Shown in pieces: positions 44,138-52,262 of a stretch of DNA of 64,000 nucleotides. Source of the stretch: an uncultured Clostridia bacterium (GTDB lineage Bacteria; Bacillota; Clostridia; Oscillospirales; Acutalibacteraceae); assembly GCA_947305745.1 (NCBI GenBank), contig CAMZEH010000003.1, forward strand, positions 37,050 to 101,049, given 5' to 3'. Under the pieces are notes generated by a model. That model did not search any database and was not told the origin of the DNA. It saw only the letters and a program-made list of their open reading frames with translations. Numbering within the stretch: position 1 is the first letter of the stretch; the number at the start of each line of letters is the position of its first letter. The position numbers and the translations under genes are program-made.

Positions 44138-44413
44138 TTATTTTATTGTGATAAAACCATACAAGCACGCTTCACTTCTGTAAATTTCTTCACCCTCTTC
44201 GGTTACTTTCCATAAGGCGTAAGTAACTGTATGGTTTGGTTTGTATCTGCTGACTTCTTTATCACCGTGGGTATTAATAACCTCAGCAATGTTTACTTTA
44301 ATGCTTTTCTTATTAACTTTTGTGATTGTACCAATGTAATAATGTGAATCAATTATTACCCCGATGCAGCTCCCACTATAACCTGTTACCTTCATTCCTA
44401 CAGTTGCTTTCAT
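44138..44413 (-). CDS. Small unknown protein behind leader A
   Basis: 91 residues from the ATG at 44413 (ggagga upstream; the longer ORF overlaps the leader). MKATVGMKVTGYSGSCIGVIIDSHYYIGTITKVNKKSIKVNI suggests a small beta-barrel (SH3-like or KOW-like) domain, inferred only. Preceded by leader element A; followed by the large terminase. Confidence 0.6.
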   Translation of the reverse strand: MKATVGMKVTGYSGSCIGVIIDSHYYIGTITKVNKKSIKVNIAEVINTHGDKEVSRYKPNHTVTYALWKVTEEGEEIYRSEACLYGFITIK

Positions 44414-44444
44414 TTTTGTTCCTCCATTGATTTTTTTATTTTTA

Positions 44445-44589
44445 CCCCTTAGGGTAATTACATATTCGCTCTTATTGGAGGACATAGCAAGACGCTAAAC
44501 TACACGATGTTTATGCCTTTTTAAGCTACATTAATTGTGTATATTATAGACCGCATTTTTGGGTAGCGATTACTTCCATAATTTTCAAT
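44445..44589 (-). promoter_or_regulatory. Leader element A (145 nt)
   Basis: Nearly identical to leader B. Minus-strand order: a GCTACCCAAAAATGCGGTC block, TATAAT (44548-44543), a transcribed region with TAAAC/GTTTA hairpin, CTTGCTATGTCC, the core AGAGCGAATATGTAA, then ACCCTAAGGGGT mini-hairpin just before the ribosome site of the 44138 gene. Likely a promoter plus structured 5' UTR. Confidence 0.75.
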
Positions 44590-44629
44590 TAATGAGTAAT
44601 TATGGATTTTAAATTTTTCCAAAGCAAAA

Positions 44630-44650
44630 AGAGCCTTTCGGCTCTCTTTT
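44630..44650 (-). terminator. Terminator of the 44660 gene
   Basis: Minus-strand AGAGCC-GAAA-GGCTCT (44645-44630) followed by T4; the plus strand also ends in a T-tract. Located 10 nt after the 44660 stop. Confidence 0.85.
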
Positions 44651-44659
44651 TTTGAGCTT

Positions 44660-45115
44660 TTAGTTTACTTTGAAAAGTAATGCCGGCTTTTTTTCGTATT
44701 CGCTTGGGTTATAAACGTTTATCTTTAAGCCATCGTTAATCTTGATAACATCTTCTATTTCGCATCCATGGTTTTTTAAAAGCATTGAAATTTCAATCAC
44801 ATTCGTGCATTTGCTTGAGTATGTAAAATACTTGATTTTTTCTTGTCTCAAAATTTCAACTATTTTTTCTACATCTTTTTCCCATAAAATGTCGCTAAAA
44901 TCAATGTACTCGTTTTCATTTTCCTTCGATGATTCATAGCCTCGGTAAATGATTTTTGTGACTCTGTCGTATTTGTTTCGTACTTCGCTTATCATTGTGT
45001 CGTACGCTTCTTTTATTATTCTCAAATCATCTTCTCTGTTTTCCTCCTTTGCTTTCGTGTAGGCTTTGCCTAGCTCCTTTGTTTTGTTGTAGACTTTTTC
45101 AAAAATGTTTTCCAT
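44660..45115 (-). CDS. Unknown protein behind leader B
   Basis: 151 residues, charged: helical N-terminal half (MENIFEKVYNKTKELGKAYTKAKEENREDDLRIIKEAYDTMISEVR) and an alpha/beta C-terminal half (KYFTYSSKCTNVIEISMLLKNHGCEIEDVIKIN). No family recognised. Preceded by leader B, followed by a terminator, so it is an independent cassette. Confidence 0.65.
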   Translation of the reverse strand: MENIFEKVYNKTKELGKAYTKAKEENREDDLRIIKEAYDTMISEVRNKYDRVTKIIYRGYESSKENENEYIDFSDILWEKDVEKIVEILRQEKIKYFTYSSKCTNVIEISMLLKNHGCEIEDVIKINDGLKINVYNPSEYEKKPALLFKVN

Positions 45116-45149
45116 TCTTGTTCCTCCGTTAATTTTTATTAATTTTTCA

Positions 45150-45294
45150 CCCCTTAGGGTACTTACATATTCGCTCTTATCGGAGGATATAGCAAGACGC
45201 TAAACTACACGATGTTTAGCCCCTTTTTAGCTACATTAATTGTGTACATTATAGACCGCATTTTTGGGTAGCGATTACTTCCATAATTTTCAAT
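45150..45294 (-). promoter_or_regulatory. Leader element B (145 nt)
   Basis: Best-conserved copy. Minus strand: TATAAT (45253-45248), then about 125 nt to the ATG at 45115, with a 7-bp hairpin GCTAAAC/GTTTAGC, TCTTGCTATATCCTCCG, AGAGCGAATATGTAA and ACCC-TAAG-GGGT. No consensus -35; the block GCTACCCAAAAATGCGGTC occupies that place and is also conserved in A. Confidence 0.78.
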
Positions 45295-45315
45295 ATATTA
45301 AATTTATTTCCATAG

Positions 45316-45531
45316 TCAGCTTCCCGTGCCATTCTTTGAAGAGGCATGAATAATTTTTATGATTTTTTCTTGTTCCGCCTCATTTACGCCAATGCTCCCG
45401 AGGGCTTCTCTCGTGCCACAATCGGGGCAAATAAGCGTTTTATTGTCTGCTCGGGAAATTGCAGGGAAGCCCTTATAAAAGCGCCCACAAAGCGGACACA
45501 TTTGCTCAGTAATCGCATCATTTTCTTTCAT
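45316..45531 (-). CDS. Small zinc-ribbon protein
   Basis: 71 residues from the ATG at 45531 (ggaggg upstream, inside the end of the preceding gene). QMCPLCGRFYKGFPAISRADNKTLICPDCGTREAL has two CPxCG knuckles. Translation is coupled to the cyclotransferase-like gene whose stop lies 1 nt upstream. Likely nucleic-acid or protein binding; unknown target. Confidence 0.7.
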   Translation of the reverse strand: MKENDAITEQMCPLCGRFYKGFPAISRADNKTLICPDCGTREALGSIGVNEAEQEKIIKIIHASSKNGTGS

Positions 45532-45532
45532 T

Positions 45533-46003
45533 TTATTTCCCTCCAATATTTTGAGATTTACTTTTTTTAAGTGCCTTCACCAGATACTTTTGGTCAAATC
45601 CGAAAATTTGATATCCTTCAAGGCAAGTTTCAACGTAGTAAAAAGCAGGCATTCCGATTTTTCTGTTTTCATGCATGATATATGCGAAAGCATCGATGTT
45701 TCTTGTCTCTCCCGAAAGGAAAGTTACAGGAAGTTTCATTTCCTTTTTGTAGTAGAAGGTAGGGAATCCCTCGTACCTGTCAAGTGCTTTTTCGTCTTCT
45801 TCCGTAATCGTCCAAATTGCTACGGGAACTTTTGAGTTTTTCCGAGGCTCAATTGTTAAGTATGAACCTGTTTTGCTTCCTTTAAAAAGAAGCTCGTAAT
45901 CGGGGATTTCCGATACACCTTTAATTTTTGCCAACGGACATCTTTCCATCATTTGCCTCACATTCAAATTGCTCCCGTAGGCAATATAGTACTTTTCTTT
46001 CAT
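45533..46003 (-). CDS. Gamma-glutamylcyclotransferase-like (AIG2/GGCT) protein
   Basis: 156 residues from the ATG at 46003 (aaaggga upstream). KYYIAYGSNLNVRQMMERCP has the YGSN substrate loop (about residues 9-12); WTITEEDEKALDRYEGFPTFYYKKE has the acidic catalytic Glu region. Family role: cyclisation of gamma-glutamyl-amine bonds, releasing 5-oxoproline. Next to an amidoligase, as noted for phage and Firmicutes elements in work on amidoligase neighbourhoods, so it could edit or remove what the ligase adds. Confidence 0.82.
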   Translation of the reverse strand: MKEKYYIAYGSNLNVRQMMERCPLAKIKGVSEIPDYELLFKGSKTGSYLTIEPRKNSKVPVAIWTITEEDEKALDRYEGFPTFYYKKEMKLPVTFLSGETRNIDAFAYIMHENRKIGMPAFYYVETCLEGYQIFGFDQKYLVKALKKSKSQNIGGK

Positions 46004-46103
46004 GAACTTTCGTCCCTTTCTAATTTTAGATTTAGAAGAACCACTCTTCCACCACCTTAAGACCGCCGAGGCGGTGTTTGGTGACAGGAGACTGGCTCCT
46101 GAC
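46004..46103 (-). other. GC-rich structured intergenic element
   Basis: A 100-nt gap, GC-rich for this window. Plus-strand hairpins: ACCGC/GCGGT (46062-46075) and CAGGAG/CTCCTG (46085-46101). It is an open reading frame in continuation of the cyclotransferase gene (translation ASLLSPNTASAVLRWW), but no ribosome site points to translation. It may be an RNA processing or stabilising element. Confidence 0.5.
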
Positions 46104-47039
46104 TTAATTTCTGTATGCTCCGTTGCCATCTAATCTTCTGGTTAAGACATCTCTTGCGGTTTTGAATTCGTCTCCAACAAATCCGAGTCTTAAAAGCCAT
46201 GTTCTCATTGCGTATTTTGGGTTTTCGTTTTGCTGTGGTCTTGGACTCGCTGTTTTTACCGTTTTTGCCATTTGGCTGAGGGCTAAACAAAATTGTATGT
46301 AGCTTCTTAGTTGACCTGCGTGCAATCCGTTTTGTCTTCCGTCTTTCGGTGCATCAAATTCGAAGAGCCTGAATTCAATCGTGCCTTTGGTAAATGTTGC
46401 ATGGTAGTTTAGCATATGGTATCGGCTGTCGTTGTAATGGTGGCTTCTTCCGTAGGTTGTCCCATGGCTTGAATACCAAAGGTCTGCGAGTGCTGCCATG
46501 GTTGTTGGTTTTTGTCGATTTAGCCTTTCCAAAAAGTTCGGATTAACCATCCTGCAATAATTTGTGATTCGGGATCTGTCAAGATTGAGGGCGGTTGCTA
46601 TCAGCTTTTCGTGGCTTGCCATTATGTTTGCAAGGTTTCTCATCGTTTGAGGTGTGTGTCCGTTTGCTCCGATGTGAATGTGAACTCCGCATCCTCTGGT
46701 CGCATCGCTTTTTGCTCCTGCTTTTCTTAGTTTGCGAATCAAACCTTGTAGTTTTTCAATGTCGCTGTAGTTTAAAATCGGTGTTACCAATTCGCATTGT
46801 TCGTCTAAAGCTCCGTGAATACTTGCATCGCTTTGAAATTTCCATTCTCTGCCGCTTTCGTCCCATGCACTCCAAGTTTTGTAGCCGTTCGTTCTTGCTG
46901 TATTTTTGTACCTTCCTGTTCCGAAAAACTCGGCGGCAATTTTTGAGGCTTTTTCTCTTGTAATGCTGTTCATTTCAACTTCAACTCCGATTGTTTGCTT
47001 TTTCATTGCCTCGATTTGGTTTTTGATTTTTTCTTTCAT
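46104..47039 (-). CDS. Amidoligase-family enzyme
   Basis: 311 residues. GVEVEMN (18-24), ELVTPIL (83-89), GCGVHIHIGANGHTP (116-130) and TIEFRLFEFDA (219-229) are the conserved acidic and His strands of the Amidoligase_2 (GS/GCS-like COOH-NH2 ligase) fold that bind ATP-Mg and the carboxylate. Family prediction: joins an amine to a carboxyl group, making peptide-like or glutamyl modifications. The C-terminal 40 residues (YAMRTWLLRLGFVG...RLDGNGAYRN) are shared with the 47438 protein. Good ggagga ribosome site, preceded by leader C. Confidence 0.85.
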   Translation of the reverse strand: MKEKIKNQIEAMKKQTIGVEVEMNSITREKASKIAAEFFGTGRYKNTARTNGYKTWSAWDESGREWKFQSDASIHGALDEQCELVTPILNYSDIEKLQGLIRKLRKAGAKSDATRGCGVHIHIGANGHTPQTMRNLANIMASHEKLIATALNLDRSRITNYCRMVNPNFLERLNRQKPTTMAALADLWYSSHGTTYGRSHHYNDSRYHMLNYHATFTKGTIEFRLFEFDAPKDGRQNGLHAGQLRSYIQFCLALSQMAKTVKTASPRPQQNENPKYAMRTWLLRLGFVGDEFKTARDVLTRRLDGNGAYRN

Positions 47040-47074
47040 GTGTTATCCTCCAATTAAGATTTGATTATGTTTTC

Positions 47075-47224
47075 CTTTCGGTATGTACATATTCGCTCTT
47101 ATCGAAGGACATAGCAAGACGCTAAACTACACGATGTTTAGCCCCTTTTTAGCTACATTAATTGTGTACATTATGGCGGCTCAAAAGTAGTCCATATAAA
47201 CCCATTAATTGAATATTTTTCCAT
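47075..47224 (-). promoter_or_regulatory. Leader element C
   Basis: The conserved transcribed part (GCTAAAC/GTTTAGC hairpin, TCTTGCTATGTCC, AGAGCGAATATGTA) is kept, and CC-GAAA-GG replaces the ACCC/GGGT mini-hairpin, so the pairing is kept. The -10 is CATAAT; sequence upstream differs from A and B, but a 20-nt stretch at 47205-47224 recurs in leader E. Confidence 0.72.
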
Positions 47225-47235
47225 ATTTTGCTCCC

Positions 47236-47454
47236 TTATATTTTCTTGAATAAATCCTCGCCATAAATCAAACTTAAGCTCGAACCGTTATCCCACGAAA
47301 CCATAACTGAGCCTGCATCGTCAACGCCTTTGACTGTGCCTTGTGTGCCTGAAGGCGGAGCGTAGACGTCATCCATTTTTATAAGCTCTACTCTTGTACC
47401 TTTCGGATACTTTTTCCTTAAATCATTTACAATTTCTTTACTCGGAAACTTCAT
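47236..47454 (-). CDS. DUF4314 family small protein
   Basis: 72 residues. KKYPKGTRVELIKMDDVYAPPSGTQGTVKGVDDAGSVMVSWDNGSSLSLIYGEDLF is the DUF4314 beta-barrel-like family of mobile elements. Its start overlaps the preceding gene by 17 nt, with the ribosome site ggggatt inside it. Function unknown. Confidence 0.85.
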   Translation of the reverse strand: MKFPSKEIVNDLRKKYPKGTRVELIKMDDVYAPPSGTQGTVKGVDDAGSVMVSWDNGSSLSLIYGEDLFKKI

Positions 47455-48091
47455 TTTTAAATCCCCCTTTAAACGCAGATGAGCCTTTTAAATTTTTAAG
47501 CAGTATTTTTCTTATATCCTTATATTTATTCCCGACAAAGCCGAGCCTGATGAGGAAACATCTGAATGCGTATTTTTCGTTCGGTACTTCTTTGACTTTC
47601 GAAGCTATGCGTTTTTGTTTTTTGCTCATATCACAAATTGCTTGTATAAAATGAGTGTAAGCATTGATTTCGCCATCGCTCAGTTCTCTTTTAAACCATG
47701 GAAATGCGACATTGTTCTCTTTAATTTCAATGGGTACATCGTCAATTTGAAGGGCTTTCTTTATCAGATTTCCCTTTGATTTCAGAAGATTTTTGATATT
47801 CTCTATCGATAATGCCTCTGCGGGCATAGTAATCGTGAGCCCAATATCTGAGTTTTTTTCCAAGTTTAATTTAAAGCCTCTGCTTACAAGGTGGTTTATC
47901 ACTTTAGAAACTTCGGATTCTTCTGTTTGCTCATCGGGTATTACCGCTGCGTTTTTTGTAACTGTGAAGTTTCCTACTTTGTAGTTCATACTTGGCATCC
48001 CTGAGTACATTGGTCTTTCATTTAAAAAATCACCGATTGCCCATGCAAGTTTCTTCCTTTCGCTTCCTGCGACATCAAATTCAAATTTCAT
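47438..48091 (-). CDS. Unknown protein sharing the amidoligase C-terminal module
   Basis: 217 residues. N-terminus MKFEFDVAGSERKKLAWAIGDF, MYSGMPSMNYKVGNFTVTKNAAV; C-terminus KYAFRCFLIRLGFVGNKYKD...KGSSAFKGG aligned with the amidoligase C-terminus (KYAMRTWLLRLGFVGDEFKT...DGNGAYRN). This points to a common interaction surface or origin. No catalytic motif seen. Preceded by leader D. ATG with gagga. Confidence 0.68.
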   Translation of the reverse strand: MKFEFDVAGSERKKLAWAIGDFLNERPMYSGMPSMNYKVGNFTVTKNAAVIPDEQTEESEVSKVINHLVSRGFKLNLEKNSDIGLTITMPAEALSIENIKNLLKSKGNLIKKALQIDDVPIEIKENNVAFPWFKRELSDGEINAYTHFIQAICDMSKKQKRIASKVKEVPNEKYAFRCFLIRLGFVGNKYKDIRKILLKNLKGSSAFKGGFKNEVSE

Positions 48092-48111
48092 TTCTGAATT
48101 CCTCCTTATTT

Positions 48112-48215
48112 TTTGGTATTACATTAATCGCTCTAAAAGGCACAAATAGCAAGAATGTAATGTTTAGAAAAATAGGGATTTGTCCGGCTTTTGATTGTGT
48201 CAATTACACAACTGT
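48112..48215 (-). promoter_or_regulatory. Leader element D (diverged)
   Basis: Minus strand: CTAAACATTACATTCTTGCTATTTG, then TTTTAGAGCGATTAATGTAATACC: the same order of blocks as A-C (CTAAACAT, CTTGCTAT, AGAGCGA, ATGTAA, TACC). ATTACATT and AATGTAAT can pair over 8 bp. A TTGACA occurs upstream (minus strand, near 48200) but without a matching -10. Confidence 0.6.
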
Positions 48216-50014
48216 TACTTTTTATCGCAGAAATATACTATCCCTGAAAGTACGAAATAGACGCACGGAAGTGCGACTCCGTTGCCCCAAAGTTTATATT
48301 CTGCGGTATCTGAATGCGGATTTTTAAGCCATTTTATAATTTGTTTTTCGGTTTTCGATTTTGATTTACCCGTAATTTTACTGTAAGTATCAAAAACGTG
48401 TTTCCAAAACGAAATCTCGTCTTCGCCTGGGTTTTCAGTTTCAAGGCTTTTACACCACCAAGACGGAAATCCTTGAAGTTTCGCACATTCGGTCGGCATA
48501 AGCCTTCGAACAATGTAGTATGGTTCTTCGGAAATCGTGGGTGGGTCTTTATAATCTGATGCTACAAGCGTATCCACCATGTTTTTTCCAACTCTCACAT
48601 GGTATGATGCTTTGCTCGTAGTGTATATCGGGTGCGAAACCGCACCGGGGCCTTTTGCAACAACTGTCGGTGCTGATTCTTCTTTGACCGTGATCCCAAA
48701 CTGAGCATTTTGACCCATGTTAAATGTCGCTCTGTCAATCCCATAAGCTACACCATGCATTTCTACGGTATTTAGTGTGTACATTGTATCAGCCTCTTTG
48801 TAACCATTCCCATGGTGCGAAGGGCGTGTCCCGCCGCCTTCCAAAACTACCATTCCGCCTTGATTACACGCAGGATTACCGCCGTTTTCGTCAAGTGTTC
48901 GGGAAGTGTCCGCTTTATATATTCCGCTGTGAGGGTTAGATGACTTCATCGAATTGCTGTTTTTGGAACATAACGCATAAACGGTGGGGACAAAAAGAAC
49001 TTGGTCATTACTTGTACCAAGCGTTGCTGATTTATTATTTTGAATAAGCGCACCCTTTCCACCGCCCTCACATCCCGCCCGTATTTTAAGAGTTTTTGGT
49101 GTTTCTAAGACGAAAGGTTGATTGTTACCGCCGCCTCCAAACGTAGAAAGTACGGTTTGAGCGACATCTATCGGCCCCTTGTACCTTGTGTCTTGAGAAT
49201 GGTTTTCAAATACCAGTGGGGGATGATGACTTTCCGCCCGGAGTGTATTTGTTTCGTTTTCTGTAACATCCATTCTTTGACCACCCTGGTCATTTAGGCA
49301 GACTGTGACTGTCTCCTCAGCGCTATTTCCAGAACTTTCGGCAGCTCTTTGCCACGCTCTGAAGCTCTCCGCAGAATACCCCGACAAGCCTTCGGACTCA
49401 AATAATATTTTTCCGGCACTATCGCCATCAAAATCTGCGACAAGGTAGATTCGTTTTCTTCTTTGAGGCACTCCGAAATGCCGAGCATCAAGCACTCTCC
49501 ATGCGAGTGAAAAGTTATCTCCCACGATTTTTCCTGCATTTGACCATTTTTCAGGTTTAGGAACAGAAACATCTTCTTTGATTTGGCAGATGCTTTCGAG
49601 TACGTTTTTAAAATCCTCGCCTTTGTTGGAGGGCAGTGCTCCCGGCACGTTTTCCCACAAGCAGTATCTTGGATATTTTCCATTTGTTTTTCGCCTCATT
49701 TCTTTGATAACTCTGATTGCCTCATAAAAAAGACCAGAACGACTACCGCCCAAGCCCTCACGTTTTCCGGCAATGCTCATATCCTGGCACGGAGAACCGA
49801 AAGTTATGATATCGACCGGGTCAATTTGTGAACCATTTATCTCATTAATATCGCCTAAATGCTTCATAAAAGGGAGTCTCTTTGTCGTTATCCTTATCGC
49901 AAATGGCTCGATTTCACTTGCCCATATAGGTTTTATGCCGCACATCAAACCTCCAAGCGGGAATCCGCCCGACCCATCAAAAAGCGACCCCAGTGTAAGT
50001 TTACTTTTTGACAT
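48215..50014 (-). CDS. DNA cytosine-5 methyltransferase with long internal insertion
   Basis: 599 residues. Motif I TLGSLFDGSGGFPLGG, motif IV GSPCQDMSIAGKREGL (catalytic Cys76), motif VI ENVPGA (121-123), motif VIII QRRKR (184-188), C-terminal motif X-like LMPTECAKLQGFPSWW and GNGVALPCVYFVL. The region between residues about 230 and 480 is much longer than usual and includes many Gly/Asn/Ser-rich stretches (GGGGNNQPF, GGGTRPSHHGNGYKEAD); it probably contains the target-recognition domain. No matching restriction gene is nearby, so it is likely a protective/orphan enzyme. Overlaps the next methyltransferase gene end by 14 nt. Confidence 0.9.
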   Translation of the reverse strand: MSKSKLTLGSLFDGSGGFPLGGLMCGIKPIWASEIEPFAIRITTKRLPFMKHLGDINEINGSQIDPVDIITFGSPCQDMSIAGKREGLGGSRSGLFYEAIRVIKEMRRKTNGKYPRYCLWENVPGALPSNKGEDFKNVLESICQIKEDVSVPKPEKWSNAGKIVGDNFSLAWRVLDARHFGVPQRRKRIYLVADFDGDSAGKILFESEGLSGYSAESFRAWQRAAESSGNSAEETVTVCLNDQGGQRMDVTENETNTLRAESHHPPLVFENHSQDTRYKGPIDVAQTVLSTFGGGGNNQPFVLETPKTLKIRAGCEGGGKGALIQNNKSATLGTSNDQVLFVPTVYALCSKNSNSMKSSNPHSGIYKADTSRTLDENGGNPACNQGGMVVLEGGGTRPSHHGNGYKEADTMYTLNTVEMHGVAYGIDRATFNMGQNAQFGITVKEESAPTVVAKGPGAVSHPIYTTSKASYHVRVGKNMVDTLVASDYKDPPTISEEPYYIVRRLMPTECAKLQGFPSWWCKSLETENPGEDEISFWKHVFDTYSKITGKSKSKTEKQIIKWLKNPHSDTAEYKLWGNGVALPCVYFVLSGIVYFCDKK

Positions 50015-51239
50015 CTTCGATCACCTTTGAGTATGGGATTTTTTCATTTTCTCGCATCAAAAATACATTTTCATCGCCGTATGATTCTACATACCTTCGA
50101 ATAATTACAGATGCATATTTTGGGTCGAGTTCCATGCAATAACAGATTCTATCCATCTGCTGACACGCCATTAATGTACTTCCCGAACCTGCGAAAGTAT
50201 CAAGAATAATACTGTTAACCGCAGATGAATTCTTTATCGGATAACACAGTAGGGGAATGGGCTTCATGGTTGGATGCTCACCGTTTTTCTTGGGTTTATC
50301 GTAGTGCCAAATTGTAGATTCTGCTCTGCCTGCATACCATTTATGTTTGCCTGTTTTAAGCCATCCGTAAAGTATTGGTTCGTGACCCCATTGATACGGA
50401 GAACGACCCATAACGAACGAGTTTTTTGCCCAAATGCACACTCCCGACAAATGAAATCCCGAATCAATAAACGCTTTTCGAAAATTTAAGCCTTCGGTAT
50501 CTGCGTGGAATATGTAAGCTGAGGCTCCCTCTGCCAAATGCTCAGCCATATTTTTAAAAGCAGACAACAGAAATTCATAAAACTTCTCGTTTGTCTGCTT
50601 ATCGTTTTTGATTTTAAGTCCGCTTGCACTCTCAAAATTCACGTTATATGGAGGGTCTGTAACTATGAGATTTGCTTTTTCATTGCCCATAAGTTTATTT
50701 AAATCCTCTGAGTTTGTCGCATCACCGCAGAGCATTCGATGTTTTCCGATCTGCCATAGGTCGCCTTGATTTACAAACGTTGCTTCTTCTAAGGCTTTGT
50801 TAACATCATAATCGTCATCTTTGCCTTCTTTTACATCTGCATTAGAAAACAAGTCTGAAATCTCGTCTTCGTCAAATCCTGTGAGCGACACATCAAAATC
50901 ATTCACGCTTAAATCCTTGAGTAAATCTGTGAGTAGCGGAATATCAAACTCGCCACTAATCTTGTTGAGTGCCACATTCAACGCTTTTTCATGTGCATCG
51001 TCCAAATCGACAACCACACATTCGGCATCTGTGTATCCCATATCTTTGAGAATTTTATATCTCTGATGTCCTCCCACGATATTGCCTGTCCTTTTATTCC
51101 AGATAATCGGCTCTACATAGCCAAACTCACTCATACTTCGTTTGAGTTTTTCATACTCTGTATCTCCGGGCTTTAAATCTTTCCGGGGATTATACTTTGC
51201 CGGATTAAGTTTCGATATCTCGATTTTTTCTATTTGCAA
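50001..51239 (-). CDS. ParB-like domain fused to N4/N6 DNA methyltransferase
   Basis: 412 residues from the TTG at 51239 with gaggtg six nt upstream (a GTG at 51248 overlaps it). N-terminal ParB/Srx-like domain (IEISKLNPAKYNPRKDL...FGYVEPIIWNKRTGNIVGGHQRYKIL). Methyltransferase: LIVTDPPYNVNFES (catalytic DPPY) before LDTFAGSGSTLMACQQM (SAM-binding), the beta-class order, specific for N6-adenine or N4-cytosine. Common in Clostridia phages; likely protects phage DNA. Confidence 0.9.
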   Translation of the reverse strand: MQIEKIEISKLNPAKYNPRKDLKPGDTEYEKLKRSMSEFGYVEPIIWNKRTGNIVGGHQRYKILKDMGYTDAECVVVDLDDAHEKALNVALNKISGEFDIPLLTDLLKDLSVNDFDVSLTGFDEDEISDLFSNADVKEGKDDDYDVNKALEEATFVNQGDLWQIGKHRMLCGDATNSEDLNKLMGNEKANLIVTDPPYNVNFESASGLKIKNDKQTNEKFYEFLLSAFKNMAEHLAEGASAYIFHADTEGLNFRKAFIDSGFHLSGVCIWAKNSFVMGRSPYQWGHEPILYGWLKTGKHKWYAGRAESTIWHYDKPKKNGEHPTMKPIPLLCYPIKNSSAVNSIILDTFAGSGSTLMACQQMDRICYCMELDPKYASVIIRRYVESYGDENVFLMRENEKIPYSKVIEDVKK

Positions 51240-51272
51240 AATTCTCACCTCATTCTAAAATTTGTATATGAA

Positions 51273-51297
51273 AAACGCCCCCAAAATAGGGGCGTTT
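51273..51297 (-). terminator. Terminator of the RhuM-Fic gene
   Basis: Minus-strand AAACGCCCC (51297-51289) pairs with GGGGCGTTT (51281-51273), followed by T5. It separates the Fic gene from the methyltransferase genes. Confidence 0.88.
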
Positions 51298-51317
51298 CGG
51301 AAACCTCGTTATATTTT

Positions 51318-52262
51318 TTAGCTTAAAAAGTTCATTATCAGTTTTATCATAGTATCTTTTTCGTCTGGTTTTGACTCTGCCGTCATAATTGTCACCGCAA
51401 CCAGCGTATAATCGTCAATTATTTTTTTACCGTCAATAAACAAAGCATTGTTTTTATCAAGAAAATATAGAAATAATGCTGCGGCGATTCGCTTGTTTCC
51501 GTCTGAAAATGAATGATTTTTTGTTATCAAATACAAAAGATTTGCTGCTTTTTCTTCGAGCGTTGGATACACATCTTGACCGCCAAAAGTCTGATAAATT
51601 GCGTTTATGCTCGATTTAAATGAATTGTCTTTTTCATTTCCGAAAAGCTCACTTTCGCTACCAAATTTCATGCCGTCTATGACTTTTCTACATTCTTCGT
51701 ATTCTAAAGTGTAAGTTGCGGTATTTCCTTTTGGTTTTTCGATTTTCTGATGGTCGTAATCATCGAGTAAATCAAGGGCTAAAGTGTATTTTTCAATTAC
51801 ATCTAAGAGCTGATTACTTTCAATTTGGTTGCTTTTCGCACGTTTCATAATTCGTATAACCTCACCGAGTTCATTTATACGATTATTATTCACGGCATAG
51901 CCTTTGAGTATATAATCTTTTAAAACGCTATTGGCCCATTTGCGAAATTCTACTCCACGCTTGGATTTTACTCTGTATCCGACTGAGATTATCACATCAA
52001 GATTATAGTTTTCTATCATTCTTTCTACATTACGGTTTCCTTCATTTTGAACTGTTGCAAATTTTGCAACAGTTGAATTTTCAGATAATTCGCCCTCTTT
52101 AAATACGTTCTTTATATGACGTGATATGGTTGACTTATCTCTCTCAAAGAGCTCTGACATTTGCTCTAACGAGAGCCAAACCGTATCTTTGTCGATATTT
52201 ACATCTAATTTTATGTTTCCGTCCTGTGCTTTGAAAATTACTAATTCTGTTTTTTTCTCCAT
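51318..52262 (-). CDS. RhuM-family protein with C-terminal Fic domain
   Basis: 314 residues. N-terminal RhuM domain (VWLSLEQMSELFERDKSTISRHIKNVFKEGEL...DVIISVGYRVKSKRGVEFRKWANSVLKDYI) and a Fic/Doc domain with HSFSDGNKRIAAALF (250-264; catalytic His, P-loop). Fic enzymes attach AMP or other phosphate groups to protein hydroxyls; Doc members act as toxins. RhuM-Fic fusions occur in pathogen islands. Ribosome site aaggaga. Overlaps the PnuC-like gene by 22 nt; its own terminator follows. Target unknown; no separate antitoxin seen. Confidence 0.87.
   Translation of the reverse strand: MEKKTELVIFKAQDGNIKLDVNIDKDTVWLSLEQMSELFERDKSTISRHIKNVFKEGELSENSTVAKFATVQNEGNRNVERMIENYNLDVIISVGYRVKSKRGVEFRKWANSVLKDYILKGYAVNNNRINELGEVIRIMKRAKSNQIESNQLLDVIEKYTLALDLLDDYDHQKIEKPKGNTATYTLEYEECRKVIDGMKFGSESELFGNEKDNSFKSSINAIYQTFGGQDVYPTLEEKAANLLYLITKNHSFSDGNKRIAAALFLYFLDKNNALFIDGKKIIDDYTLVAVTIMTAESKPDEKDTMIKLIMNFLS

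Noticed and set aside
44445..45294. Leaders A and B as part of a CRISPR array or an insertion sequence
   Set aside because: Only two near-identical copies separated by a complete gene, no spacer pattern, no transposase and no terminal inverted repeats.
46057..46290. 77-residue ORF overlapping the amidoligase end
   Set aside because: Same strand but different frame, Lys/Arg-rich low-complexity translation and no ribosome site.
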